NCBI GenBank assembly: GCA_051155775.1
Contig: DAXETV010000036.1
Span: 1-64,000, forward strand
DNA: 64,000 nt
Direction: 5' to 3'
DNA from: CAYSCZ01 sp051155775
Lineage (GTDB): Bacteria > Bacteroidota > Bacteroidia > Cytophagales > Cyclobacteriaceae
Program-made: the position numbers and the translations under genes
Part shown: positions 18,624-28,271 of the stretch, piece by piece
How the letters are laid out: every line of letters starts with the position of its first letter
Position numbering within the stretch: position 1 is the first letter of the stretch
Notes under the pieces: generated by a model
Database searches by the model: none
The model's input: the letters and a program-made list of their open reading frames with translations, nothing else
What the model was told of the DNA's origin: nothing

Positions 18624-19634
18624 ATGAGCGGTGCATTAGGGTCATATCGTGAGGTAGTATTTCAGGTGGTCTTACACATACTGGTGTTTATCTTTTATTC
18701 CTTTAACAGAGAAGACCCACAAATTCATTTCTATCAAGTGGTTTTCTTCATTAATTACATGGTTGCAACACTTTTCATAAGTTATTTTTTATTGCCAAAA
18801 TTCTTTTACGCCAAGCGATATTTACTTTTTTTAACCCTAACGCTTTCTGCATTCTTTGGGGTAATTGTAATTGAAGAGCTGGTCCTGGAACAAATCTATT
18901 TCCCGAACACAAGAAGGAGCAGCTCTTTTTATGTCCTGTATACATTACTGGATATTTTTCCCGTGATGGCCATATTGGCAGGATTTAAATTTGCCTGGGA
19001 TGCATTACATAAACAAAGGGAAGTTGAAGCACTTAAGTCCACCATTCAGGAAAGCGAGTTACAATTTTTAAAATCCCAAATCAATCCACACTTCTTGTTT
19101 AATAACCTCAATAACCTATACTCCTACGCCGTGGAGAACTCACCCAAAACACCAACCATCATCCTTGAATTAAGTGCTGTATTGCGGTATATGCTCTATG
19201 AGTGCAAAGAGAAATACGTCCTTTTAACCAAGGAAGTGGAGCAATTAAAAAATTTCACACAATTGTATCAGCTACAAATCGAAGAAAGAGGTAAGGTGAA
19301 TTTTAAATCAGACATAAAAAATCCTAATTGTAGAATAGCGCCGTTAATTTTAATCATATTTATTGAAAACGCTTTTAAACACAGTCAGGCCGGTCAAGCG
19401 GAAAACATATACATAGATGTAGATGTGAACCTTTCCGGGGATGGCCACCTGAGTTTCTATTGCGAAAACAATTATAAACCCATATCAAGACCTGAAGACC
19501 AGAAAGGTATTGGCCTTGAGAATGTTAAAAAACGATTGCAACTGCTATATCCCGATGCTCATAAATTAGAAATTACCGAATCCGAAAATCAATTTAAAGT
19601 ACATTTATCCATGGATTTAAATGGAGATAAGTAA
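18624..19634 (+). CDS. LytS/AlgZ-type sensor histidine kinase
   Basis: A 336-residue membrane kinase. Residues 1-125 contain four hydrophobic helices, a short linker helix follows, then the His_kinase domain (PF06580 type): LQFLKSQINPHFLFNNLNNL carries the phospho-acceptor His near residue 157. The ATPase part has IFIENAFKHS (N-box) and GIGLENVKKRL (G-box). It overlaps the response regulator by one base (TAATG), so they are made together. A TAAATTTG box at 18611-18618 matches the phylum's -7 element but lies only 5 nt before ATG. No external sensor domain is present; the stimulus is unknown. Confidence 0.92.
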   Translation: MSGALGSYREVVFQVVLHILVFIFYSFNREDPQIHFYQVVFFINYMVATLFISYFLLPKFFYAKRYLLFLTLTLSAFFGVIVIEELVLEQIYFPNTRRSSSFYVLYTLLDIFPVMAILAGFKFAWDALHKQREVEALKSTIQESELQFLKSQINPHFLFNNLNNLYSYAVENSPKTPTIILELSAVLRYMLYECKEKYVLLTKEVEQLKNFTQLYQLQIEERGKVNFKSDIKNPNCRIAPLILIIFIENAFKHSQAGQAENIYIDVDVNLSGDGHLSFYCENNYKPISRPEDQKGIGLENVKKRLQLLYPDAHKLEITESENQFKVHLSMDLNGDK

Positions 19635-20335
19635 TGAATTGCATTATCATAGAAGATCAACCACCAGCGCAACGGATTCTTAAGCGCTACATTGATGATA
19701 TCGGATCTTTAAAATTGATTGGAACATTTTCTGATACCCTTCAGGCGATGGATACCTTAAAATCACAGCAAATTGATCTTATTTTTTTAGATATCAATCT
19801 ACCTAAAATGTCAGGGATTGATTTTTTAAAGTCCAATACAAATGCTCCTCATGTTATACTGACAACCGCCTACCCCGATTATGCATTAGAAAGCTATGAG
19901 TTTAATGTAGTTGATTATTTACTCAAACCTTTTTCTTTTCAGCGGTTTGTTAAAGCAGTGACTAAAGTACCAGTTACTTCACTGTCTGGAAATATAAAGC
20001 CCAAAAATAAAGAAGAAGCCCATCCAAAAGAAATATTCATTAAGTCAGGTTATGATCACATTAGAATAACCATTGATGAGATCATTTTCATCAAATCAGA
20101 TGCTGATTATACGGAGATAATCATACCTCAAAGGAAATACCTGTCTGCCGAACCACTCCGGTATTGGTTGAAAGTGTTGGATGAAAATCAGTTTATCCGC
20201 ATTCATAAATCCTACATTATCAATACTAATAAAATTGAAAAAATCGGCAGTAACAAAGTGCACCTTGTTGATCGTACGGAGATACCAATTGGCCGGGCTT
20301 TTAAAGAGTCCGTTATTGATCGGCTTATCGGGTAA
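19634..20335 (+). CDS. LytTR-family response regulator
   Basis: A 233-residue regulator: receiver domain 1-120 with acidic pocket IIIEDQPPAQ and phospho-acceptor Asp in LIFLDINLPKMSG near residue 54, and Lys in LLKPFSF; then a LytTR DNA-binding domain about 135-233 (IFIKSGYDHIRITIDEIIFIKSDADYTEI; FIRIHKSYIINTNKIEKI). LytTR proteins bind pairs of short imperfect direct repeats near promoters. The obvious candidate target is the divergent TonB receptor gene. It pairs with the overlapping kinase gene. Confidence 0.94.
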   Translation: MNCIIIEDQPPAQRILKRYIDDIGSLKLIGTFSDTLQAMDTLKSQQIDLIFLDINLPKMSGIDFLKSNTNAPHVILTTAYPDYALESYEFNVVDYLLKPFSFQRFVKAVTKVPVTSLSGNIKPKNKEEAHPKEIFIKSGYDHIRITIDEIIFIKSDADYTEIIIPQRKYLSAEPLRYWLKVLDENQFIRIHKSYIINTNKIEKIGSNKVHLVDRTEIPIGRAFKESVIDRLIG

Positions 20336-20461
20336 TGCATCATATGAGTTAGGTCTGTACATAGCTGTTTTTCCTGTCTTTTAGATAAATGTTAAGTGTA
20401 GGTAATAACCGATAGCTATGGGCTTATTTTATCTATTTTAGTAGTTCACATCAACTGCGCC

Positions 20462-21247
20462 ATGAAAATACACCATCTGAGAAATGCTTCCTTTATACTG
20501 GAGTTCAACCAAAATTTTATACTTGTGGATCCTATGTTGGGCAGGGAAGGCACAGAACCTCCTTTTACCGTCTTTCGGCACAAACCTCAGAAGAACCCGG
20601 TCGTACCGTTTCCCGAGGTCAGCAGGCCACTACTAACTAAGGTCAATCATTGTTTAATCACTCATCAACATCCTGACCATCTTGATAAAGAAGGCACCAA
20701 ACTTTTGCAATTAAAAAGGACACCAATCACCTGCAGTAAGCTTGATGAAGAAGACTTGCGAAAAAAAGGACTAAATATACATGTATCTGTAAATTATTGG
20801 GAACGAAAAGAGTGGTTAGATGGATACATAACCGGTATTCCGGCCCTTCATGGATATGGCTTCATAGCCAAACCTATGGGAAACGTTATGGGCTTTTATC
20901 TTGAATTACCTAACATGGCAACAGTTTATATTAGTGCAGACACAGTGTATACAGAAGACGTCGAAAAAGTATTAAATGAACAAAAGCCTGATATATCCAT
21001 ACTTGCTTGCGGATGCGCTCAATTAGACATCGGCCAGCCATTACTGATGACTATGGAAGACATTATTAAATACATTAAACGATCTGAAGGCAAAATTGTC
21101 GCCAACCATATGGAAGCCCTAAACCATTGCCCAACCACACGCCGACAACTTAAGGAAAGATTAAAAAAAGAAGGTCTGCTGGAAAAAGTGCTAATTCCCG
21201 CGGATGGAGAATCTATCGATATGAAAAAAGAATTGTATCCTATTTGA
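20462..21247 (+). CDS. Metallo-beta-lactamase-fold hydrolase
   Basis: A 261-residue protein of the MBL superfamily. The metal-binding motif is THQHPDHLDKEG near residue 69 (HxHxxDH), with a strand ISADTVY near 158 supplying the bridging Asp and NHMEALNH near 221 supplying a late His. The short N-terminal fold MKIHHLRNASFILEF and LVDPMLG match the UlaG-like / UPF0173 branch. No lactonase-specific residue can be asserted, so the substrate is open. Freestanding, in the same direction as the DoxX gene. Confidence 0.85.
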   Translation: MKIHHLRNASFILEFNQNFILVDPMLGREGTEPPFTVFRHKPQKNPVVPFPEVSRPLLTKVNHCLITHQHPDHLDKEGTKLLQLKRTPITCSKLDEEDLRKKGLNIHVSVNYWERKEWLDGYITGIPALHGYGFIAKPMGNVMGFYLELPNMATVYISADTVYTEDVEKVLNEQKPDISILACGCAQLDIGQPLLMTMEDIIKYIKRSEGKIVANHMEALNHCPTTRRQLKERLKKEGLLEKVLIPADGESIDMKKELYPI

Positions 21248-21329
21248 CATTTTGCATAATTTAGACAAAGCATCGCACCCATAATGGGTATTCATTTATA
21301 AAATATTTTAAAACAAAAAAATTGAACAA

Positions 21330-21704
21330 ATGAGTACCAAATTAATTTTAGTAGCAAGAATCTTATTAGGCTTAATATTTACTGTCTTCGGCATCAATAA
21401 ATTTGTCGGGTTTATGCCTGCTCCTGATTTTTCAGGCAGCGCATCCACTTTTATGCAAGGATTGGGTGCTTCAGGTTATTTATTTCCATTGCTTGGTGCA
21501 ATAGAAACGATTTCAGGAATATTTCTTTTAACCAACAAATTTCCTCGCTTAGCTGTGTTAATGCTTTTACCCGTTACCACAAATATATTGCTCTTCCATT
21601 TATTCATGGCTCCTGCTGGTGGAGCCCCCGGATATTTAGCCTTTATTTTGAATGCCTTCCTCATTATAGCATACAAGCAAGATCTTGAATGTATACTCAA
21701 ATAG
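21330..21704 (+). CDS. DoxX-family membrane protein
   Basis: A 124-residue protein with four transmembrane helices (about 5-22, 45-66, 71-90 and 98-116). ILLGLIFTVFGINKF followed by FPLLGAIETISGIFLL is the DoxX family pattern. Small DoxX proteins are quinone-interacting or simply uncharacterised inner-membrane proteins. Its neighbours on either side are unrelated. Confidence 0.88.
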   Translation: MSTKLILVARILLGLIFTVFGINKFVGFMPAPDFSGSASTFMQGLGASGYLFPLLGAIETISGIFLLTNKFPRLAVLMLLPVTTNILLFHLFMAPAGGAPGYLAFILNAFLIIAYKQDLECILK

Positions 21705-21793
21705 GTAATCAATGAATTAGCCGGTGAATAACACAACCATTGGCTTTTTTTTATGACCTATTCCTTATATTAGTGTTTTTAATTGGAAGCCAA

Positions 21794-24274
21794 TTGAAGG
21801 ATGGTCTTTTTCATGATTTTTATGTAGATGTAATCCTGCCTTTACCATTACCCGGTGTATTCACATACGCACTTACAGAAGATCAAAAGATAAAAGCTGA
21901 GAAAGGTACCCGCGTACTGGTTCCTTTTGGCAAGAAAAAAATTTACACTGGTGTAATATTTGGGTTCCATGACCACAAACCCAATGCACAATATGTAAAG
22001 CACGTAATAGATGTACTGGATGATGATAGACCATCTTTCACTACCCTTCAACTTGACCTTTTACAATGGATATCAGATTATTATGTTTCTACTTTTGGCG
22101 AAGCTTTAGCGGCCGCAATGCCCAGAGGAATGAAGCTCTCCAGCGAATCGTATATTCAACTTAACCCTGAATACAATTTTTTGGACTATCCGCTCCTTCC
22201 TGTAAATGAAAAATATCTGATTGACCAGCTGTCAGAGCATGACCAGGTATCCTATACTCAAATTATGAGTTCCTCCAAAGCACTGATCCCCACCATTAAA
22301 CGTCTGCATCAGGATCGAAAAATTTTGACTTTTGAAAATGTTAAGGAAAGGTATACGCCAAAAACTGAGAAAAGAGTGCGATTAGCGAAGGAATACACAG
22401 ATGATAAAAACTTAAAAGCCCTTTTGGATGAATTGGAGAAAAGACCTAAGCAGTTGGAGGTGATTATGGCATACCTAAGGGAAGTAAATGTACTCAACAA
22501 CAAACAATCCAATGACGAAGGTCTATCCAAATCATCAATGGGGAAAAATATTTCTACTTCATCTCTGGATACTCTTATAAAAAATCAAATCCTGGAAGCT
22601 TTTACTGTAAATATTTCAAGAATAAACCCAACCAAATCAAAGGATCAAGTCATCAAGTTGAATAAAACCCAGGAAAGGGTAAAAAATGAGATCAGCAGTC
22701 TATTTAAGGATAAGAATGTTGTTTTATTGCATGGTGTCACAGGCAGTGGCAAAACCAATATTTATATTGAATTCATCAGAAATACGCTTAATGAAAATAA
22801 ACAGGTGCTCTACCTGGTGCCCGAGATTGTGCTGACAGCGCAACTCATCAGCAGGCTGGGAAATATTTTTGGTGAAAAATTAGGCATATACCACTCTAGA
22901 TATTCGGATAACGAACGCGTAGAAATCTGGAAACAACTGGTAGATGGCAAAATAGAAATTGTGCTTGGTGTGCGCAGCAGCGTACTCCTTCCTTTTCAGA
23001 AACTGGGGCTTGTTATAATTGATGAAGAGCACGAGAGGTCTTTTAAGCAATTTGAATCCCAACCTAAATATCATGCCCGTGATGTTGCTATTAAACTCGC
23101 CCAAATTCACCGCGCGAAAGTGATACTCGGAACGGCAACGCCTTCATTAGAAACTTATTATCACGCCAAAAATAGTAAGTATGGTTTAGTAGGACTTTTT
23201 GACAGATATGATAACGCCCAAATGCCCAGTTTAGCATTAATTGACTTACTTAGAGCCCGTAAACTAAAGAAAATCAAAGGGAGTTTTAGCAATCAACTTC
23301 TAGAAGCTATTGAGGAAAATCTGAAAAAAAAAAGACAGGTCATCATATTTCAAAACAGAAGAGGCTATTCGCCTCAGATTATGTGTGAGGATTGTGGCTT
23401 CATTCATTATTGCCCCAATTGCAGCGTTAGCCTTACTTATCATCTAAAAATCAATCTTCTGAAGTGCCATTATTGCGGGCATAGGCAATCGGTTCCCGAC
23501 AGTTGCCCGGAGTGTGGATCGACCAAACTTAAAAGTATAGGGACCGGCACAGAAAAATTAGAAGAGGAACTGAAACTAATATTCCCGGGTGCTATCCTGC
23601 AAAGAATGGACCTGGATACCACCAGAAGAAAATTCGCTTTCCAGGAGATAATTGAAAAATTTGAACAAGGCGAAATTGATATACTGGTCGGAACACAAAT
23701 TGTTACCAAAGGCCTGGATTTTGACGGGGTTAACCTTGTAGGTGTAATGGATGTGGACAGAATGCTTCATTTCCCTGACTTCAGATCAAATGAACGAACA
23801 TTTCAATTAGTTACACAAGTGGCAGGGCGTGCAGGACGCCGAAAAGAGCAGGGAACCGTTATGGTTCAAACCAACACACCCAAGGAACACATTTTTCAAC
23901 AAATAAAACATCATGACTATTTGCGGTTTTACCAGCAAGAACTGATGGAGCGTGAGCAGTTTCTTTATCCTCCATACAGAAGACTGATCAAAATTGAATT
24001 AAAGCATAAGGATAGTAAGCTTGTGAAAGCAGCGGCACAATTTTTCAGAGCGTCAATTGCCAGAGGAATTGGTACCAAGAGAATTTATGGGCCGGTAGAG
24101 TCGTTAATTTTTAAAGTTAGAAACCAGTTTATTATGGAAATCATGCTTAAAATTGAGCCGAATCTAAAATATCTTAAGAAAACTAAAGAAGTGCTTGTTG
24201 CTACTAAGCTGGATTTTCAAAAGAATAAAGATTACAGACTAGTGAGCATTACCATCGATGTTGATCCTTACTAA
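21794..24274 (+). CDS. priA: Primosomal helicase PriA
   Basis: A replication-restart helicase that reloads the replisome at stalled forks. The N-terminal 3'-DNA-binding fold starts YVDVILPLPLPGVFTYAL. Walker A is GVTGSGKTN, motif II IIDEEH, and motif VI lies at VAGRAGRRKEQG. Between the helicase lobes is the zinc domain, with Cys pairs in MCEDCGFIHYCPNC and CHYCG...CPECG. The frame is open from TTG 21740, but those first 18 residues are hydrophobic and unlike PriA, so I start at TTG 21794 (826 residues, a usual length). No ATG gives a better start. Monocistronic or followed by the lipoprotein gene 6 bp on. Confidence 0.95.
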   Translation: MKDGLFHDFYVDVILPLPLPGVFTYALTEDQKIKAEKGTRVLVPFGKKKIYTGVIFGFHDHKPNAQYVKHVIDVLDDDRPSFTTLQLDLLQWISDYYVSTFGEALAAAMPRGMKLSSESYIQLNPEYNFLDYPLLPVNEKYLIDQLSEHDQVSYTQIMSSSKALIPTIKRLHQDRKILTFENVKERYTPKTEKRVRLAKEYTDDKNLKALLDELEKRPKQLEVIMAYLREVNVLNNKQSNDEGLSKSSMGKNISTSSLDTLIKNQILEAFTVNISRINPTKSKDQVIKLNKTQERVKNEISSLFKDKNVVLLHGVTGSGKTNIYIEFIRNTLNENKQVLYLVPEIVLTAQLISRLGNIFGEKLGIYHSRYSDNERVEIWKQLVDGKIEIVLGVRSSVLLPFQKLGLVIIDEEHERSFKQFESQPKYHARDVAIKLAQIHRAKVILGTATPSLETYYHAKNSKYGLVGLFDRYDNAQMPSLALIDLLRARKLKKIKGSFSNQLLEAIEENLKKKRQVIIFQNRRGYSPQIMCEDCGFIHYCPNCSVSLTYHLKINLLKCHYCGHRQSVPDSCPECGSTKLKSIGTGTEKLEEELKLIFPGAILQRMDLDTTRRKFAFQEIIEKFEQGEIDILVGTQIVTKGLDFDGVNLVGVMDVDRMLHFPDFRSNERTFQLVTQVAGRAGRRKEQGTVMVQTNTPKEHIFQQIKHHDYLRFYQQELMEREQFLYPPYRRLIKIELKHKDSKLVKAAAQFFRASIARGIGTKRIYGPVESLIFKVRNQFIMEIMLKIEPNLKYLKKTKEVLVATKLDFQKNKDYRLVSITIDVDPY

Positions 24275-24280
24275 AAGCTG

Positions 24281-25000
24281 ATGAGAGTAAGCTGGCCGGT
24301 ATTATTTTTATGTTGGTTTATAATATCTTGTAATGATTGCGATGATTGCGGTCCAATAAGCAATGAACCGACATTTACATTAAAACTTTTCAACATCGAT
24401 AGTGTAGCAATGTTACAGGACAGTATAGATAAGAATGATACCACAAAGCTTATCATTGACACGCTACTAATGGATATATCTGGTTTGATTAATCACTATC
24501 AGGATAGTCTTGATGCGCTTGATACACTTGAAGGTGATTTCAGCATGGATAGCCTTAGATTTCAAAGCAAAATTGATTCATTAACCCGGGAGGATTCATT
24601 GTTTACATCGGAAAGTGATGCGTTAGATACTGTAAATATGAGTTTGAATATCGTCACTAGTGAACTTCTGTCAGGCCTCTTTCCATTAGATCAGGTGGTT
24701 AACGCGGAATCCGGAAGCACAAAACCTTTTGAGGAGGTGCAAACAGACTATCAAATTCCACTAAATATGAATGCTGATGTATCCAATTATGATTTATTCT
24801 TTAATAACCGGGTGTTCAATCTTCAAATTGGCTACGATAGATTGCAACTCCTTGATCAGGTTAGCCGGGTAAGGATAATAGCAGAAAACATCAGCATAAT
24901 TTCATTCGACCCAAAAATTGATAGCATTAGTGACCCGCCGATATGCGGTTCCAGTGATTGTTCCAGTGAAAATGAGGTTACCATTGAGATATATTTTTAG
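24281..25000 (+). CDS. Lipoprotein with helical coiled-coil-like middle, possibly DUF6452-like
   Basis: A 239-residue lipoprotein: hydrophobic leader to LFLCWFIISC, then a Cys- and Asp-rich CNDCDDCG. Residues 35-125 are rich in Asp, Leu and Ser with heptad-like spacing, and suggest a helical or coiled-coil segment; the rest is beta-like. It overlaps the DUF6048 gene by 29 bp. In other Bacteroidetes a DUF6452 lipoprotein typically precedes DUF6048; position and Cys-rich start fit that, but I cannot verify the similarity. Function unknown. Confidence 0.7.
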   Translation: MRVSWPVLFLCWFIISCNDCDDCGPISNEPTFTLKLFNIDSVAMLQDSIDKNDTTKLIIDTLLMDISGLINHYQDSLDALDTLEGDFSMDSLRFQSKIDSLTREDSLFTSESDALDTVNMSLNIVTSELLSGLFPLDQVVNAESGSTKPFEEVQTDYQIPLNMNADVSNYDLFFNNRVFNLQIGYDRLQLLDQVSRVRIIAENISIISFDPKIDSISDPPICGSSDCSSENEVTIEIYF

Positions 25001-25637
25001 CTTTTTCCTGATACTTTGCATCTCTAAAACCAACGCCCAGGAGGCGGATACCCTTGAGGTGAAGACGAAATTCATCTCAGATATAAGCATATGGGTGGAC
25101 TATCTGAAATTGGCTAGCTATGCCACAGATTTTGAAAAGAAAAATGAAGGTGGGGTAAATTTGATATTTAAAGAAAAAATCCAAATTGGTTTGGAATTAG
25201 GGACAGGAAATATCGAACCCCAAAATGCGCTAAAAAATGTAGACTATACTGTGGAAGGCACCTATTATAGGTTTGGGGTAGATTATATAAAACAAATTAA
25301 TCCTGATAGCAGACTAGCACTTGGTTTAAGGTATGGCCAATCAAATTTTGATGATCAGGGGGTTATAAGATTAACCAGTCCTTCTATGCTTTTTGATGAT
25401 TTTAACGATCCCTTTGAGCGGATGTCATTGCGTGCTGATTGGCTGGAAGTTGTGCTCACAACTGAATCACGGTTTATTGGCAATCTATACATCGGAGGCA
25501 CTTTCCGGCTTCGCATTTTAAATGATTATGATGAACAAACACCCATAGATGTTTTTACGATACCAGGCTATGGCAGAACATTTGATAACTCCATACCCGT
25601 CATAAACCTATTCTTAAAATATATTATTGCCTTATAA
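24972..25637 (+). CDS. DUF6048 family outer-membrane protein
   Basis: A 221-residue protein with signal peptide (FSFFLILCISKTNAQ). The body is a run of amphipathic strands: YRFGVDYI, LALGLRYGQSNF, MSLRADWLEVVLTTESRF, LYIGGTFRLRIL, VFTIPGYGRTFDNS and a terminal NLFLKYIIAL, the pattern of DUF6048 proteins, which are predicted small outer-membrane barrels. ATG 24972 gives a clean signal; the frame continues upstream to 24918. It overlaps the preceding lipoprotein gene, suggesting the two products work together. It ends 1 bp from the convergent surE. Confidence 0.82.
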   Translation: MRLPLRYIFSFFLILCISKTNAQEADTLEVKTKFISDISIWVDYLKLASYATDFEKKNEGGVNLIFKEKIQIGLELGTGNIEPQNALKNVDYTVEGTYYRFGVDYIKQINPDSRLALGLRYGQSNFDDQGVIRLTSPSMLFDDFNDPFERMSLRADWLEVVLTTESRFIGNLYIGGTFRLRILNDYDEQTPIDVFTIPGYGRTFDNSIPVINLFLKYIIAL

Positions 25638-25638
25638 C

Positions 25639-26409
25639 TCAAATGTCCCAATCATCATTTAGAATACTAATAGCATGATGTCCGGTTAGATCAAACTGGC
25701 AAGGCACCACAGAAATGTAATTATTGGCGATAGCCCACTCATCATTATCTTCACCTTTATCATGATTAACAAAGTTACCGACCATCCAAAAATATTTCAT
25801 ACCCCTCGGGTCAACGCGTTGATCAAAGTCCTCTTCCCACCTGGCATTTGCCTGCCGACATATTTTTATGCCTTTAATTGATTCATTTTGCTTTGGAGGG
25901 ATATTTACATTTAATGCAATCCCTTTTGGTAAACCGTACTTTAAAGTTTGCTCAGCTATTTTCAGGATATGATCGTCCGCATGATTCATTTCTGCATCAG
26001 GATTATAGTCGCACAATGAATAACCAATAGCTGGCGTGCCTTCAATAGCTCCTTCAATGGCAGCGGACATTGTGCCTGAGTACAGAATGCTGATGGATGT
26101 ATTACTTCCGTGATTTATTCCGCTAACTACCAAATCAAATTTGCGATCCTTTACAATATAGTGCTTGGCGAGCTTAACGCAATCGGCAGGTGTACCGCTG
26201 CATTCATAGGATTTAATACCATCAAAAAGATCTGTCTCGACCAGTCGAAGGGTGTCCCCAACAGTTATCGCATGACCCATGCCAGATTGAGGACTGTTTG
26301 GAGCCACTACAATCACTTCCCCAATCCCTTTCATCAGATTAATTAATTTCCTTATGCCGTTGGAGGTGATGCCGTCATCATTGCATACCAGAATAAGAGG
26401 TTTTTCCAT
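25639..26409 (-). CDS. surE: 5'/3'-nucleotidase SurE
   Basis: A 256-residue survival protein. The metal site is at ILVCNDDGITSNGI (adjacent Asp residues), with VVAPNSPQSGMGHAIT and VSGINHGSNTSISILYSGTMSAA giving the conserved Ser and Asn residues. It dephosphorylates nucleoside monophosphates with a divalent metal. It is the last gene of a minus-strand set dnaG-ribBA-hypothetical-surE with very short gaps (7 bp to the previous gene). Confidence 0.95.
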   Translation of the reverse strand: MEKPLILVCNDDGITSNGIRKLINLMKGIGEVIVVAPNSPQSGMGHAITVGDTLRLVETDLFDGIKSYECSGTPADCVKLAKHYIVKDRKFDLVVSGINHGSNTSISILYSGTMSAAIEGAIEGTPAIGYSLCDYNPDAEMNHADDHILKIAEQTLKYGLPKGIALNVNIPPKQNESIKGIKICRQANARWEEDFDQRVDPRGMKYFWMVGNFVNHDKGEDNDEWAIANNYISVVPCQFDLTGHHAISILNDDWDI

Positions 26410-26416
26410 TCAACAA

Positions 26417-27022
26417 TTATATTAAAGAATTATAATAAGCCGTAATTCTAACAAGATCCCGAATATTATCAGTTTTTAACTTGTTTGATTTTATGAATTC
26501 TTTAACATTATTACGCTCCTTTCTCATGATCTCATATAAGTCCTTCTTTCTACCTCCATACCTTTGAATATTTCCTTTCTTATCCAGGAAGTAAAATGTA
26601 TAACTCAGTGCCTGCCTGGTTCCTGCCGGTAATGTTGAGTACGGTTGAAATTGCTGTACCACCTCTTCTACAATCTCTTCTTTACTTAGAAGTGTTAATT
26701 CCCCTTCATAAAGAACTTCAAAAATCAAAGGTGTTTTATAATTATAGTTTACATTATAGGGTAAAGAATAAAATTGACGATAGTTACTTACCGTTTCGTC
26801 AAAGATCTCGAAGTAAATTAGTTTTCGGCTGCTGAAGGTGAGTATTCTGCCATCCGTTTTTAGCTGAACCGACTCACTCTGCATGTTGTATTTCAGCTCA
26901 CCGCGAATGGTATCGCTATGATTTGTAACCAACCATCCTTCATGAAAAATTTGTGAAGGAAATTGCCCAAAACATATATTCAGACTAAAAAATAATATTG
27001 ACAGGATAAATAAACGTATCAT
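26417..27022 (-). CDS. Secreted hypothetical protein
   Basis: A 201-residue protein with a signal peptide (LFILSILFFSLNICFG) and no transmembrane helix afterwards. The start of the mature part, GWLVTNHSDTIRGELKYN, resembles a common Bacteroidetes periplasmic or surface family with a short beta-rich N-terminal domain. The C-terminal third is charged and helical. It lies between ribBA (adjacent base) and surE (7 bp). No catalytic motif visible. Role unknown. Confidence 0.75.
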   Translation of the reverse strand: MIRLFILSILFFSLNICFGQFPSQIFHEGWLVTNHSDTIRGELKYNMQSESVQLKTDGRILTFSSRKLIYFEIFDETVSNYRQFYSLPYNVNYNYKTPLIFEVLYEGELTLLSKEEIVEEVVQQFQPYSTLPAGTRQALSYTFYFLDKKGNIQRYGGRKKDLYEIMRKERNNVKEFIKSNKLKTDNIRDLVRITAYYNSLI

Positions 27023-28246
27023 TTACTGCTGTTTTCTTAATATCTCATGTCCCATTTTATCCCGTTTTGTTTCAAGGTATTTTTGATTATGGGGATTGGG
27101 ATTAATTTCCAGCGATATATTTTCAACAATTTCTAGTCCATAACCCTTAAGCGCAACCCGTTTTTTAGGATTATTTGTAATTAGTTTTATTTTCGTCACA
27201 TCCAGGCTACGCAGTATCTGTGCGCCAACGCCGTAGTCCCTTTGATCCATTTTAAAGCCTAATTTTTGGTTAGCTTCAACAGTATCCAAACCTTCCTCCT
27301 GTAATTTGTAAGCTTTCAATTTATTTATTAAACCAATACCGCGTCCCTCCTGGTTCATATAAAGCACAATTCCTTTGCCTTCTTTTTCCACCATCAACAT
27401 GGCTTTATGGAGCTGATTGCCACAATCGCATCGGAAAGACTGAAATATATCACCTGTTAAACATGAGCTATGTACCCTGACCATCACTGGATCGCCTTCT
27501 TTCCATTCACCTTTAACCAGTGCGATGTGAACATCCCCGGTGTTTGTCTGCTTAAAAGCGTGCAACCTGAAATCACCAAAAGCTGTGGGCATGTTCACCT
27601 CAATAAGCTTTTCAATCAGACTTTCATGCTTTAGCCTGTATCCAATAAGATCTTTTATGCTTACCAGCTTTAAGCCATGCTTATCTGCAATTTTTCTCAG
27701 GTTGGGAAGCCTGGCCATGCTACCATCGTCATCGAGTATCTCCACTAACACTCCTGCCGGATAAAAACCTGCTAACCTGGCTAAATCAATGGCGGCCTCG
27801 GTATGGCCGGTTCTCCTCAACACACCACCCTTTTTGGCTTTAAGCGGGAAAATATGGCCGGGTTTTCCAAAATCATCCTGTTTAGTGTTTCTGTCTACCA
27901 AAGCTTTTATCGTTTTGGCCCTGTCATGGGTAGATATTCCTGTGGAGGTGCCATAGCCCTTCAAATCGACTGATACGGTAAAGGGTGTTTCATGGAGGGC
28001 TGTGTTTTTCCCAACCATTAAATCAAGGCCCAATTCCTCACATCGGTCTTCCAACAGCGCAGCACATATTAATCCCCTACCTTCTTTCGACATGAAATTG
28101 ATAATCTCAGGTGTAACCATATCTGCTGCGCAAATAAAATCCCCTTCGTTTTCTCGGTCTTCATCATCAACCACAATGACCACTCTACCTTTTTTTATGT
28201 CTTCGATGGCATGGTCTATAGGATCTAATAATTGTTTGTCATGCAT
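27023..28246 (-). CDS. ribBA: RibBA: 3,4-dihydroxy-2-butanone-4-phosphate synthase / GTP cyclohydrolase II
   Basis: A 407-residue bifunctional riboflavin-synthesis enzyme. RibB is residues 1-200 (VVDDEDRENEGDFICAAD acidic site; GHTEAAIDLARLAG near 167). RibA is 205-400: zinc ligands in SSCLTGDIFQSFRCDCG, catalytic region NQEGRGIGLINKLKAY and the C-terminal ITNNPKKR. Together they supply both starting branches of riboflavin synthesis. It lies 25 bp after dnaG on the same strand with no room for an FMN riboswitch, so it is transcribed with dnaG or from inside it. Confidence 0.96.
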   Translation of the reverse strand: MHDKQLLDPIDHAIEDIKKGRVVIVVDDEDRENEGDFICAADMVTPEIINFMSKEGRGLICAALLEDRCEELGLDLMVGKNTALHETPFTVSVDLKGYGTSTGISTHDRAKTIKALVDRNTKQDDFGKPGHIFPLKAKKGGVLRRTGHTEAAIDLARLAGFYPAGVLVEILDDDGSMARLPNLRKIADKHGLKLVSIKDLIGYRLKHESLIEKLIEVNMPTAFGDFRLHAFKQTNTGDVHIALVKGEWKEGDPVMVRVHSSCLTGDIFQSFRCDCGNQLHKAMLMVEKEGKGIVLYMNQEGRGIGLINKLKAYKLQEEGLDTVEANQKLGFKMDQRDYGVGAQILRSLDVTKIKLITNNPKKRVALKGYGLEIVENISLEINPNPHNQKYLETKRDKMGHEILRKQQ

Positions 28247-28271
28247 TTATGAGTTGTTTTAAATATTAAAT

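Noticed and set aside
21740..21793. TTG start for priA 18 codons upstream
   Set aside because: Gives a hydrophobic stretch foreign to PriA; TTG 21794 fits the family better.
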